Assembly (NCBI GenBank): GCA_002633005.1
Contig: NMRA01000404.1
Span: 209,394 to 273,393 of the forward strand
Reading direction: 5' to 3'
DNA: 64,000 nucleotides
From: Phoronis australis
Taxonomy: Eukaryota; Phoronida; Phoronidae
This document shows positions 22,023-33,211 of this stretch, in pieces. Numbering within the stretch: the first letter of the stretch is position 1; each line of letters starts with the position of its first letter. The notes below the pieces were generated by a model that saw only the letters and a list, made by a program, of their open reading frames with translations, did not search any database and had not been told where the DNA came from. The position numbers were made by a program, and so were the translations under genes.

Positions 22023-25000
22023 ATGGACGAAGAGGCAAATACAGGGGAGACGAATACAGGGGAGACAACTTCAGGGGAGAGGGAAAGTGGACTGTACAAG
22101 AAGTTGAGTTCAGGAAACATGCGTGTCCCTCTGCATGTGGCTAAAAGTATGGCAAAGGTAGGCAAACAGCTCTAAAGAACAGTATGTTGTTCCATGTAGT
22201 CATACATGATGTGGCCTTTGTTTGAATGAAAAGATTGATCAAGAGGTGCTGGTACCCGGGGTCAGAGTTTGACAAATATTTTGGGCTTCGAGGGGGTACC
22301 TAGCAGTGGCGGATTTAGAGGGGGGCCAAGGGGGCCATGGGCCCCCTAAAATTCTCCCAGATTCCATTTGGCAGTATGGGGGTGTGAATGTCTGATGGGC
22401 AAAATCCTGGCTAATATTCTGCCCTGGCCCCCCCCTAACTCAAAATCCTGGATCCGCCCCTGCCTAGTCTGCATAGTGGCTTACAATTTTGCAGATGATT
22501 GTAAATGATCAGTGCCATTCACACACAATAGGCATTTTGAAAATGTCATGCAAGATCAGTGATAGTAGTCTGTGAATACTGCTCATAATACAATTGTCTC
22601 AGGTCATCTGCGTAACTAAGATTAATACAGACCCTGATTGACACTTCCCCTGTAATGTTATGCACATGAAGCATAACATTTGTGAAAAACATGTAAAGAG
22701 TGGTGCATTAGGCAAAGTCTGGCGAGCTCTGTCGGATTCAAGTTTACCATAGTTTGTCCATTAACAAAATATTCACCAGCAGTATTGCTTGAAGGAGTGT
22801 CCTAAAAAATAATGTCGGGAAATCTCAGCTTGTCAGTGAATTTAGAGAAGGGGTCAATTTGTCAGCCTTGTCTGTGTACCGCACTCACTGGTCACTCACT
22901 GTTCTGCCTGATAAGAGATGTCTCTTGCTTCAACAGAAACCTACTTTGACAACATTTGTGCAGGGGTCACGACACAGGTCATTGAGTGCCCGCTTTAAAG
23001 AAAACTACTTTACATGCAGAAACAGCCGACCTGAGCTAATGACTGACCTGAGCTAATGACTGACCTGAGCTAATGACTGCGTTGGGTGTTGTAGCTGGGA
23101 AATTATTGATGACCTTGGCAATGTCAGCTAAGGCTGGGATTTAAAATATGTATTTTGACATTTTTTTCTAGTATTACCCTTTGGGCATGATATGCTTGTT
23201 CAAGTTTCTTTTATGTAAGGAGCCAAAAACTGTAAATTTGGGTCGAAACTTATTGTTACAGTTTCTGCACGTCATTCTTGTGTTGAAACTAAACACCCTG
23301 TGGGAAAGGATTGTTGGCATTGGCTTCACTTAAGAGTGATTTGTTAACGACAAGCTGTATATCTATCTAGGCTCGTAGGAAGTCTCAAAAAACCAAACCA
23401 AAGCCATTGTACTTTTGGACTAACAGTGAAGTGGTCAAGTGGTTGAAGAGAAGCAGTGATGACCTGCATGACTCATACTGCCATCTGTTTGCAGAACACG
23501 ACATCACTGGTGTGTACCATGACTAGATACTTGTGTTAATTTGTCATAGTTGGGAAATGATGACACTGCTTATATTTTTGAAAACTGATAAGCAATGGGT
23601 TGGTAACTGTAAAGTTCTGCAATTAAAGTCTTTTCAGGTAGATATATTTAATCAATTTTCTTTTCAATATTGACTCGTGCTTGCTCAAGTGAAATTGTTC
23701 AGTATAACCCAAAGTTCAATATAACCCAAAGTTCAGTATTATAACCCAAAGTTCAGTATAACCCAAAGTTCAGTATAACCCAAAGTTCATTATAACCCAA
23801 AGTTCAGTATAGCCCAAAGTTCAGTATAGCCCAAAGTTCAGTATAGCCCAAAGTTCAGTATAGCCCAAAGTTCAGTATAGCCCAAAGTTCAGTATAGCCC
23901 AAAGTTCAGTAAAGCCCAAACTTCAGTATAGTCCAAAGTTCAGTATAACCCAAAGTTCAGTATAACCCAAAGTTCAGTATAACCCGAATGTGGTGACCGA
24001 TAACACTTGTATATCTTGCTTGAAGCTGTGTCATTTGATAGTTCAGGTGGCCCTCCTCAGTACCTGTCAAATATGTCATAATTCTGTTACAGGTAGATCG
24101 CTGGTGAGACTGAATGATGCCAAACTGGAGCAGCTGGGAATTACAGACCCATCACACAGGTAACTCTAACCAATACCTCACACAGGTAACACCAACCAAC
24201 CACTCACTCAGGTAACACCAACCAACCACTCGCACAGGTAACACCAACCAACCACTCACACAGGTATCACCAACCAACCACTCGCACAGGTAACACCAAC
24301 CAACCACTCGCACAGGTAACACCAACCAACCACTCACTCAGGTAACACCAACCAACCACTCACTCAGGTAACACCAACTAACCACTCGCACAGGTATCAC
24401 CAACACTGATGTAGCTCCTATGACATAGTTTAACATTCATCTATAGCCACGTATAGTGCCTGTTGAAATACCTTCATTTTTGTTTGGAACACTTTAACAT
24501 TTTGATTTTTTTAATGCCGATAGTTAGCATTACAAACTTTGCACCATTTTACTGTACCAATTATCAGGTTTTAAAAATGGTAATTATTTAATTGAATCTG
24601 TTAATTGTTATGAAGGAAATGTCTTGGCATTAGTCAGTTTGTTTGCGCGACATCATTGTTGGGCTGGTGTTAGCTGGAAATCTTTATCTTATATTGAAAT
24701 TCCAGAGGTTTAAGGTTTAGCCTTTGAAATCTCTGAACTGCAAGTTTTTTGTTCACAAATTTTTGAATAATTAAGCTTTGGAATAGTTTGCTAGACTTTC
24801 TGATGAACACAAAGTTGTGGTTCAGAATACATTAAATATTGTTTCTTTTCCTGTTTGCGTTTCAACTCAATTTAACATTGCACCCCATAAACTCAGCTCT
24901 GAATAAATAAGTCCTTACATTACTCTAGCCTTGTCAGGTGTGTTAGTCCTTACATTACTCTGACCTTGTCAAGTGTGTTAGTCCTTACATTACTCTAGCC

Positions 25001-25206
25001 TTGTCAGGTGTGTTAGTCCTTACATTACTCTAGCCTTGTCAGGTGTGTTAGTTGATGAGGAACAAGCCATGCTGTGTCAGATTTATGAGATGGTGACAGA
25101 GTGTATGTGTACTTTCAGGGACGACATGTTGAAGCTGATCTTGAAACTGAAACTGAAAAATGAATTGATTGAACTCAAGAACTTGGAACAGAAAGCGAAG
25201 ACATAA
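22023..25206 (+). CDS. SAM-domain protein, Aveugle/SAMD10/SAMD12 type, complete (142 aa)
   Basis: Exons 22023-22157, 23371-23509, 24093-24159, 25119-25206 (stop TAA); phases fit at each junction. The first 45 residues are Thr/Gly/Glu-rich and low complexity, with repeated NTGET. From residue 55 a SAM domain follows: LYFWTNSEVVKWLK, then HDITGRSLVRLNDAKLEQLG, ITDPSHRDDMLKLILKLKLK, and a short helical tail (ELIELKNLEQK). The tail and the small overall size match Drosophila Aveugle (Hyphen), which links CNK and KSR in Ras/MAPK signalling, and vertebrate SAMD10/SAMD12. A scaffold role is inferred from family. Three of its introns or flanks contain tandem arrays, one made of copies of its own exon-3 donor. 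A candidate poly(A) signal AATAAA is at 25931. Confidence 0.85.
22304..22462. mobile_element. G/C-rich MITE with CCTAG target duplication
   Basis: It starts CAGTGGCGGATTTAG and ends CTGGATCCGCCCCTG, with CCTAG directly outside both ends (22299-22303, 22463-22467). The interior is GGGG/CCCC runs with CATTTGGCAGTATGGGG. It is inserted in intron 1 of the SAM gene. Confidence 0.85.
23697..23990 (+). repeat. 17-bp tandem array in intron 2 of the SAM gene
   Basis: About 17 units of GTTCAGTATAACCCAAA occur, the middle block having GCCC instead of ACCC. No coding content. Confidence 0.9.
24160..24410 (+). repeat. 26-bp minisatellite made of 5' splice-site copies
   Basis: The real donor of exon 3 (CACACAG|GTAACT at 24160) is followed by about nine units of 26 bp. 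Each contains CA(C/G)(A/T)CAG|GTAACACC or CAG|GTATCACC, so strong donor-like sites recur every 26 bases to about 24393. Because 26 is not a multiple of 3, downstream use would shift the frame. Confidence 0.9.
24920..25050 (+). repeat. 35-bp tandem array before the last SAM-gene exon
   Basis: Four units of GTCCTTACATTACTCTAGCC plus TTGTCAGGTGTGTTA lie 70 bases upstream of the acceptor at 25118. Each unit includes a CAG|GTGTGT donor-like string. Confidence 0.85.
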
Positions 25207-25743
25207 CCAAGTGTGGACAAAGCCAAGTCTGATCTTGGAGTCTATGATTCAGTGAATGTCTAGGCATATAAGTATCAGCTTCATGCACATAGCTCCATCT
25301 GGTGGCTGTTTATTGTGTTCCAATGGACATCCTAACTCACTTCAGTATGATCTCCAACTACTGACTGAATCAGCCCAGCACGTGGCACATTGATCATATT
25401 TTTATGTAACCTTTTATCTGAGTTACGGAAACCATAAATTGAACTCGGAGGTTAGTTTTAGAATGTGCAGGTTGGTGTATACACATACACAAGGAGGCCA
25501 TACCCCCGCTCATCGCAGCTTATAAGTCAGTGCATTTCTTCACTTCGTTGATCCACCATGTGTGCCCCCTGTTGTGTACTTTTGGCTGCACAGGTTCTGT
25601 GAAATATGCACTCTCATTGGCTGAGAACGTCATGTGCTTTCACTCTCATTGGTCTGATGAAGGGGAGACTATCAAGTGCTATGTGATCATCAACTGCAGC
25701 ATGAAACAAAGAAATGCAAGATTTGAGAGTGTGGCAGTAATAG

Positions 25744-25885
25744 CTGGAGCAGATCCAGGATTTTTTAAAAGGGGGTTGGATCAATGATTTTTTAAAAAGG
25801 GGTCCAAATCAACAATTTGAAAATACTAGATTTGATATCACTAAAATCAAGGGAAAATGGGGGGTCTGGACCCCCTTGACAGTAA
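25744..25885. mobile_element. Degenerate G/C-rich MITE
   Basis: GAGCAGATCCAGGATTTTTT at the left, with AAAAGGGG runs and GGGGGGTCTGGACCCCCTT at the right, resemble the GGCGGATCCAGG element family elsewhere in the window. Ends are eroded and no target duplication is clear. Confidence 0.45.
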
Positions 25886-26157
25886 CAACTCAATCCCATT
25901 TAAAAGTTTCTGATCATGCAAGAGCTGGAAAATAAATATCGGTGACTAACTTATGTTATGATATGATATAAGTGATTGTACAGTTAGACGAGAGTACCAG
26001 GTTCAAGCGAAGATCAGAATGGAGATCTTATCATACTTAACTATTTAGGTCACGTGATGTGGCATGTAAGAAGACTAATTTTTTTCTTATAAATAACTTA
26101 CTGTTGGACGCCAATGGTAATCTGGCAAAATGACACATAAGTCTGTCAGATGAGGGC

Positions 26158-26475
26158 ACCGTGCTTGCATTGCACCGTGCTTGAATTGCACCGTGCTTGC
26201 ATTGCACCGTGCTTGCATTGCACCGTGCTTGCATTGCAGCGTGCTTGCATTGCACCGTGCTTGCATTGCACCGTGCTTGCATTGCACCGTGCTTGCATTG
26301 CACTGTGCTTGCATTGCACCGTGCTTGCATTGCACCGTGCTTGCATTGCACCGTGCTTGCATTGCACCGTGCTTGCATTGCACCGTGCTTGCATTGCACC
26401 ATGCTTGCATTGCACCGTGCTTGCATTGCACCGTGCTTGCATTGCACCGTGCTTGCATTGCACCATGCTTGCATT
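26158..26475. repeat. 16-bp satellite array, about 20 units
   Basis: The unit is CACCGTGCTTGCATTG, nearly uniform. Because 16 is not a multiple of 3 the array is open in several frames on both strands, giving apparent proteins of 100-145 residues that are not real genes. Confidence 0.95.
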
Positions 26476-28370
26476 ACATTGCATCATGTTTCTAGTGTTC
26501 TCTCAGTTCATTACACAAGTGATGTCATGAATGGTGTCATGACTTCTATTAACCATATCTAGTTGTAATGTTTCTAAATGCAATTTGCCCCCAGTAACCA
26601 TATCTAGTTATTAATGTTTCTTAACGTGATGGGCTCCCTAGAAACCATGTCTAGTTATTAATTTTCTAAACAGGATGCGTCTTCTAGTAACTATGTCTAG
26701 TTATTTTAATAACCGCCTTTAGAAACATTAAAATGTTTCTAAACGCTGTGTGTCTTCTAGTAGCTATGTCTAGTTATTTGTGTTTCTAAACACGATGTGT
26801 CTGGCTGGCATTACTGTCATTGCAGGGTAAACATGATTTCATTCTAACTTGTCTCTAGAGAGACAAAAACTCAGTTTACAAAGAGCAAACATTCAGGGTT
26901 TTGCTGTGGCTGTGTTTGGACATGTTTCATGGCAAAGCCCTTGGGCCTCTCTCAACCCACCTTTATCACGTTTTTCAAGTGACTCCTGCCTTCTCTTTAA
27001 AGGGTCATCTCTTGAGATAATGGTAACTTCTAAAGTTAACCAAGTAGAGACAAGTGTTAATGTGACTGAGCTTCTTTGGCTCGTGAGCTTATTTGGTGGG
27101 AGTCAATGAGCTGCTTGGAGCCATGTGACCAATACAGTCTTATGTTTTGATAGTTAATTAGTGATTCTGTCTTGAGGTAATGTTAAAATGTATTCGTGTC
27201 AGAATACTGCCAATATCATAGATAAGTGAATGCACATTTACTATGAGCTTTTCAGTTTTACTGTTAAGATATTGTTTTGTTGAAGTGCAGTCTATGTTCA
27301 ACCAATAATGATAGGCCACTCGATGACGTCACTGTTGTAAACTTGTATTAAGTCCCAGTCGCGTGGTGTCAGTGGGTCGAATGGTAATGTAATGATAGGG
27401 TGCAATAAATGAGATACGTAGTAATTGGACAAATTAATTTATTACTGGAACAGTTCCTGCCCTATTCAACCGCTGCATAAGCGTACATGGCCGAATAAGC
27501 GCATATTATCAGTTTTGCACTTGCCCCAGCCTCCCACGTTGCCACAGAACTGTAGAAAGAGATATCTGTGACGGGACTGAGCTGCAATTTAGGTCAAGCT
27601 CTCATTTATTATGGCTGTGGAAATCCCGCGAGGTGCCTCCAGTCATCAGTGGACCGCAATTTTACTGAATAAAGTGCTGAAATCTCCGGAAGTACCGTAC
27701 TCGACTATTTTCAGGGACATTGTGAGCCGCTGGGAATGTGCCGGGTCAACCACCGTTTTAGAAACACGCGCTTAGAGAGTTGGTGTTGATCCATTTCTTG
27801 GTACCTCCGGCTTCTGGACGTGAAAAAAAACTTTCGTAGAATGTTCTTAAAAACATCTAACATCACCAAGTCCTCAGGTTTTGAACCTAAACTAGAGAAA
27901 CTTGTTCCGTCTACTAGATAGGTAGTTGAATTAAAATCATTTAAGCAACCCATCAGGCTGTCGATTAAAACGAACCCATTCGTCTATTGACGTAAATAGT
28001 ATATGAAACTATTCCGTAGAATACTCTTGCATACGTGAATCCGTTTGTAGAGTTTCCACTGTATTGAACGGCTACAGTCTAAACCTGCCAATTCGGTCAT
28101 AAAAAACAATTTCTGATTTATGCCACCTATCGTTGCTCGGCTGAGGTGTGTCTCAAAATTTTCTTAAGTCAAATTGGAAATGGTTTCATGGTTTCGGAGG
28201 AACGGACAATTCCGTCGTTACTTGAGAACTAGATCATGAAATACTGGTGTCTTTTTATGCGCCTAGCAACAGTTGTATCAGCGAATTATAAAGAACTGTC
28301 GCTTTGTAAAACCACTGCTAAATCACCGAAGGAACACTGAGATTGGCCCACTTTTATTGCGGTAAATCAG
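26476..28370. other. Intergenic region, no supported gene
   Basis: Around 26560-26790 a degenerate block repeats TCTAGTTATTNATGTTTCTAAAC. The rest has short frames only. A minus-strand frame at 27711-27953 is Ser/Lys/Arg-rich and unrecognised; I do not call it. Confidence 0.4.
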
Positions 28371-28577
28371 TCAAAAGCTGTCGTCTTGCACGGAATAAGA
28401 AATGTTTATAGCTGCGCTGGTGAACGGTACTTGATATAACTTTGACTTTCTAAAACCGCTCTGAGGTGGTGGCGTGTTACTATTATTAAAATCTCTTGGT
28501 GGTACTTGATATAGTTGGTCTTTCTCGGATATCATTTTTAGAGAAAAACGTGAAAAAGTCACTTTTCTGAGTGGCAC
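28371..28577 (-). CDS. Candidate terminal exon of an unrecognised protein
   Basis: An open minus-strand stretch ends in TGA at 28371. An AATAAA polyadenylation signal follows about 13 bases downstream (28353-28358). Upstream AGs at the CTACTAG and ACTCAG strings could be acceptors. The peptide has a repeated motif, DQLYQVPPRDF and SKLYQVPFTSA, with two YQVP tyrosines reminiscent of SH2-binding tails. It lies downstream of, and on the same strand as, the VWC-like gene. I do not recognise a family, and it may be chance. Confidence 0.2.
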   Translation of the reverse strand: MPLRKVTFSRFSLKMISEKDQLYQVPPRDFNNSNTPPPQSGFRKSKLYQVPFTSAAINISYSVQDDSF

Positions 28578-28975
28578 GTCCCTAGTAGGCTATTCACCTT
28601 CTGTAGGAATACCCGGCTAGCTAAATCCATCGGCTCCTGACAGTACGTGGAACATTCGCCCTGACTGTTCCCAACAGGAAATGGCCGTGCTTTATGCGCT
28701 TATTTTGGACTTACGGGAAAGGTATTTTCGGGTTTTACTTTGTTTTCTTAAGCCGACAGAATTCCGACCAAATATGGTATATTAGATTATACATATAGCA
28801 TTATGATTATTATTCATAGCGACAAGTTACTATCATTCGTGTATGTCCACAAATGACATCTAAAGCCTCAAAACTCGATTGCTGAGTCGTCGTTGTCAGT
28901 GAAGCAGAGATCCGTTCTATATTTCAGTTCTATGCTTGTCCTCTATCGGCAGTGTTTCCTGGTTGGGATGTCTCA

Positions 28976-31765
28976 TCACAATGTTTGTAAGCCCGCCGTT
29001 TTCACTGCAAGAATGGCCGACGCTAGCATTAAGATTTGACTAGTTCCCGACCTGGAAGCTCCGTTGTCGCCTTTAGATTTCTTCCAGTCTTTTTCACCAC
29101 TTTTGCAAGTTACTCCGTTTGGCATTTTTTCTCCATAGTTGTAGCATATTTCTTCGTGTCGACATGGCTCTGAAACCCAAGAAACAATTAGTAGGCTATT
29201 ATTGTGTCGTCCTGCACTTGGAGTTGAACAGCATTCTAGTGGCTCTTTTTAACTACTATATAATAAGCCTGACTGTGCACCTGTTTATAAAGTAACTTAG
29301 TTGCCATAATAGTTTTGAGTGTGATATTATACACATGTCATTTTTATGCGCTCACATATTTATATGTGGACGCATTATACCGTCATCTCCGTCCGTCCGC
29401 CCGGGCGGCGTCCGTCCGGCGTCCGCTGCTCTATCTCCAAAACCCTTTGACATACGTTCATGAAATTTGGCACATATATATGTTCCATTCATGAATGGGA
29501 CGGCATGAGCGAACTTTCGGACGGACCGACTACCGGTGTGCCCCCTAGTGGCAATTTTAGTTTTTTACGCTTACCTTTGTATCTTCAAAAGTCCTTAACG
29601 GATTTTCATGAAATTTGGTATGTAGACACCTATTAGTGTGGTGACGCTATCCTCCCGTTTTCAGATGGATTCGATCTAGTTTGCTCCACCTAGTGGCCAT
29701 TTTTACTGTTTTCGAGTCTGTTTTTTGCGTCCACCCCTTTATCAACCAAACCGCTCAAAGAATGATTGTGAAAATTGGCATGTATGTGCTTACTGTGAAG
29801 AGGACCGGCAACTGTGGCGCCTCCTAGTGGCAGTTTTGTTTTTTTTTTGCGCCTATGGCTGTATCTCCTAAACCGTTCGCAGGATTTTTACTTAATTTAG
29901 CAAGTGTTTTTATATGATGTTGACTACGGATGACGACGACTTTCGGACAGATCTGACTACTGCTGTGCCTCCTCAGTAGTGGCAATTTTAGTTTTTTACG
30001 TTTAGCTCAGTATCTTCAAAGGTCCTCAACAGATTTTCATAAAATTTTAAATATAGGAATCTATTGGTGTGATGACGCTATCTTTCTATTTTTGGATAGA
30101 ATCGAGGTATTTTGCACCACCTAGTGGCCATTTTTTGCTGTTTTCAAATCTTGTTTTTGGTGTCCACCCCTGTATCAACCAAATCATTTGAAAATTGGCA
30201 TATATGTTCTCAGTGTGAAGACGACCTTTGATGATGGTGACTGACTACTGTGGGGCCTCCTATTGGTAGTTTTGTTTTGCGCCCATAGTTGTAAACCCAC
30301 TGCAGGATCTTTACTAAATTTAGTAAGTGTATTTATATGAAGATAACAACAGACGACGACGACTTTCAGGCGGATCCAACGGACACTGTGCCCACCAGTG
30401 GCAATTTCATTTTATTCTGTTTTTCTTTGTTTCTCTGAAGTTCCTTGAGCAGATTTTTATGAAATATGACATGCTCCTGTTTTTGGATGTATTGTATGTT
30501 TTTGCGCCATCTAGTGGCCATTTTTATGATACAAATAAATAACCCTAAAAGCACACCATTTGCAATGCATTCGTGGGCGCATTTCAACGCTCCGCGTTGC
30601 TCTTGTTGTATGTTTTTTCTATAATAACCGTTGTGTGTGCACACTGCCGTACTATGATCAGTAGCGGCTCTTCGTAGAACAAGTGTGGTCAAACGTTGTA
30701 CAGATTTGACAATTCAAGAACAGACTTTTAGTAATTACGCCAGCTGCAAGTTACATTGAAGTTGGAAGATATTGAATCCTACTCTGGCAGGAAACCATCA
30801 TAATGGTGTAGTACCGTTAGGGCTTCCACGGACGGAAAATTCAAAATCCAAATGCCGATGAGCACAATGCCATATTGTCTGGAAAAGCGGTAAACACTGG
30901 GTTGGTACCCGATGTGCAATATTCGGCGAAAAACCACATTCGAGTTCACTTTTGTTCTCACACCGTGGCAATATACAGTGGCGACCGGATTTAGGGGGGG
31001 GGGGGGGGGGGAANNNNNNNNNNNNNNNNNNNNAAGGGGGCCATGCCCCCCCCCCCCCCTAACATTCTCCTAGATACCATTTGGAAGTTCGGGGTACGAA
31101 TTGCTGACTAGTATATGTGCGCACCCAGGGTGCTCGGAGTGCGAATGCACAATGCATAGAAATTGAACAAACCCCGTTTACCTTTTTATTAGTAATAAGG
31201 TCCACAAACCCAAAAGTTCGAGACCCCTGCATCCTTACATTTTATACTGGGCGCGCGCATGTGGCGAAATTCTGGTTATTCCTGTGCCCTGCCCCCCCAA
31301 CCCAAAATCCTGGATCCGCCCCTGATATACCCACGTCTCTACTAATTCCGTCCACTGGGTAGCCTCTGCCTCCCCCCCCCCCCCACCCAGATACAAACCT
31401 TGTGGACACTGTGCCTTGGTACAGGCTATGGCGCCTTGTATACAGTGGCATTGATTACAACTGTAGAAATCCTTGAATACTTGACCGTGTTGAAACACGC
31501 GGTTGCACTTGTCCACGGAACAGTTCTTGTGACTCTGCGTCCCTGACACCAGGAGGCACACTGCGAAACGAACAAGTCAACGGTTTCAGTTAAAGCTTCA
31601 TAAGACATGATGTTAGCAAAGAATTCACAACAAATTGCTTGCTCCTCAATTATTGGAGCACTATTTCAAAAGACAGTGGAATCCCAAGAAAGCGAGAAAC
31701 GAGTAAACAAAACTTCATAACGAACCAGACATGGAAACTGCTAAGAGAAATACACTTTTGTTCAT
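28976..31765 (-). CDS. Small secreted cysteine-rich VWC-like protein (131 aa, reconstructed)
   Basis: Three exons on the minus strand, phases fitting: 31765-31726, 31560-31399, 29169-28976 (stop TGA), 396 nt in total. Exon 1 plus the start of exon 2 forms a classic signal peptide (MNKSVFLLAVSMS joined to VCLLVSGTQS). The mature part begins HKNCSVDKCN and carries FYSCNQCHCIQGAIACTKAQC, the CxxCxC...C...C pattern of von Willebrand type C domains. Exon 3 adds PCRHEEICYNYGEKMPNG with three more cysteines, a Lys/Gly/Ser linker, and a hydrophobic end (ILMLASAILAVKTAGLQTL) that could be a GPI-anchor signal or membrane segment. About ten cysteines are expected after cleavage. Likely extracellular or cell-surface; VWC modules often bind BMP/TGF-beta ligands, but that function is only a family possibility. 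Exon 1 has a weak donor (G|GTTCGT), and intron 2 holds repeats and a gap. Confidence 0.5.
29340..30640. repeat. Diverged tandem units (about 440 bp) of an interspersed repeat
   Basis: At least two to three diverged units carry the same ordered landmarks: GTGCC(T/C)CCTAGTGGCAATTTTAG, TTTTTACG, TATCTTCAAA, TTTTCATGAAATTTGGTA, CACCTAGTGGCCATTTTT, and GTATCAACCAAA. The block starts near GCGCTCACATATTTATATG with (CCGT)n/(CGTCCG)n text and ends in GCGCATTTCAACGCTCCGCG. A related tail occurs at about 62490-62660. No reading frame; intronic to the VWC-like gene model. Confidence 0.7.
30976..31324. mobile_element. G/C-rich MITE with ATATA target duplication and internal gap
   Basis: It starts CAGTGGCGACCGGATTTAGG and ends CTGGATCCGCCCCTG, with ATATA directly outside both ends. 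It contains a poly-G run, then a 20-N gap at 31014-31033 and a poly-C run. Part of the right half (GCGCACCCAGGGTGCTCGG to GCGCGCATG) resembles the element at 47891-48147, so two families may be nested. Confidence 0.75.
31014..31033. other. Assembly gap inside poly-G/poly-C of a MITE
   Basis: Twenty Ns between a G run and a C run, a sequence likely to fold back on itself and break assembly. Confidence 0.95.
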
Positions 31766-33021
31766 TGTCGTCGTCAGCAACCCGTCAATGTCGACCGCTC
31801 CAATTCACAGATCCACCAAGATTATTTCTACCTGCTGACAACGTCTCGGCAATAAAATGTTTGATTTTATGGCCCTTCTTATGTTATATGGCATCTACGT
31901 ATAATATTCGATGAGTCAGTTGGGCATGATTAGGGCTAACTATACGGTTTATTATGATTTTTTGCGTGTATAAACGATACCAAACTGCAGTTTATTAGTG
32001 TCCGGTGTTCGAAAGTGTGTGTTTCAGTCTCGGCGTGTGAGTCATTGGAAAGAAAATTTTATTTCATGCTGACTGAGTTGAACAAAGGGCTCCATCCCCT
32101 AAAATACTCAAGCGATGGGTCTTAAAACCTCAGTTGGGGTTTCACTAGTCACGATCGTTGACGTACACCATGATATTAGGTAATTTGATAAAATGCAAGC
32201 ACTATTTTCCCTTACATCAGTCGACTAGTGTCTAAACTGTAGCATTGTACACTATACAGTGTATGCACAAACACTACTGGAGTTTAGAAAATGCGTATGT
32301 TATTGGGAAGTCTTAATAGTAAGTCATATCAAGGAAGAATGGGACATTTTAATGGTCAGGTGCTTGTTAATACGAGAAACACATAAAATAAACCAGCTGT
32401 AAAATCAAGTAATGATCGTATCTAAACAACCACTTGACTGTGAATATCGATGAATAATTCAGAGCTTATATAGCGCCGAAATACGCAAACTGGAAGCGAG
32501 CGATCGGTAACGAGTATTGCGGGATAGTTTTTGGGTGTTGGCATATGAGGCCTTGACTATCAGTGAGTCATTTGTTTCATCACCTAGGATGCACCTAATT
32601 CAGAAGGCATTGCAGTCGGTGGCATAAATTTCGTCATCCATTAACAATCTGATTCAGATCACTATAGGAGTCACTGCCCATGTTGTTAAAGCTACACCTG
32701 TCCACTCTTGGACCATAGACGTAACAATCTCTCAAAGGAAAGCTATTTTGATCACGTGCTTCGCTAATACTGCATGGCTATAAGTCGTGAGGTCTTACGT
32801 TTTCGGCCAGGTTCTCGCGCACGTCTACGGAAAGTGCTCGCTACCCGGACGAATACCCGGATCATGCAAAAGTTTCACCACTATTTATTTTAATATCATA
32901 GCGGAATTCGAGGAAAAAGTTGTCTGAATTGAAATTTGGTTGCTGTCCTCAGTTTTGGACGAGAACCTCGAAGGTTTTGATCTTACATTTGTTTCTACCA
33001 GTGACATATTAGTTTCATCAC

Positions 33022-33076
33022 ATCCGGTGATATCACCCGCCGGTGATATCACCCGCCGGTGATATCACCGGCCGGT
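33022..33076. repeat. Palindromic GCCGGTGATATCACCGGC triplet
   Basis: CCGGTGATATCACC is repeated three times in tandem with CGC/GC spacers. Each unit is its own reverse complement, and the last is a perfect 18-bp palindrome flanked by GGCCGG. Confidence 0.85.
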
Positions 33077-33178
33077 TCAAACATCATTTTCACATTTTGT
33101 GAATTACGGTCTCGTAGGTTTGTGTCATTGGGCGATCTGTATACTAGTATTTCACTCCAGATTCATAGGAAGCCAGGA

Positions 33179-33211
33179 GGGGGGGGGGGGGGGGGGGGGG
33201 GGNGGGGGGAG
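33179..33211. repeat. Poly-G run with an N
   Basis: About 30 Gs with a single N at 33203, followed by GTGGCCCCCCACAG. Likely a fragment of a G/C-rich MITE; the true length is unknown. Confidence 0.8.

Noticed and set aside
26037-26562. Six overlapping 100-145-codon open frames on both strands
   Set aside because: All are products of the 16-bp satellite; period 16 is open in several frames and has no coding signature.
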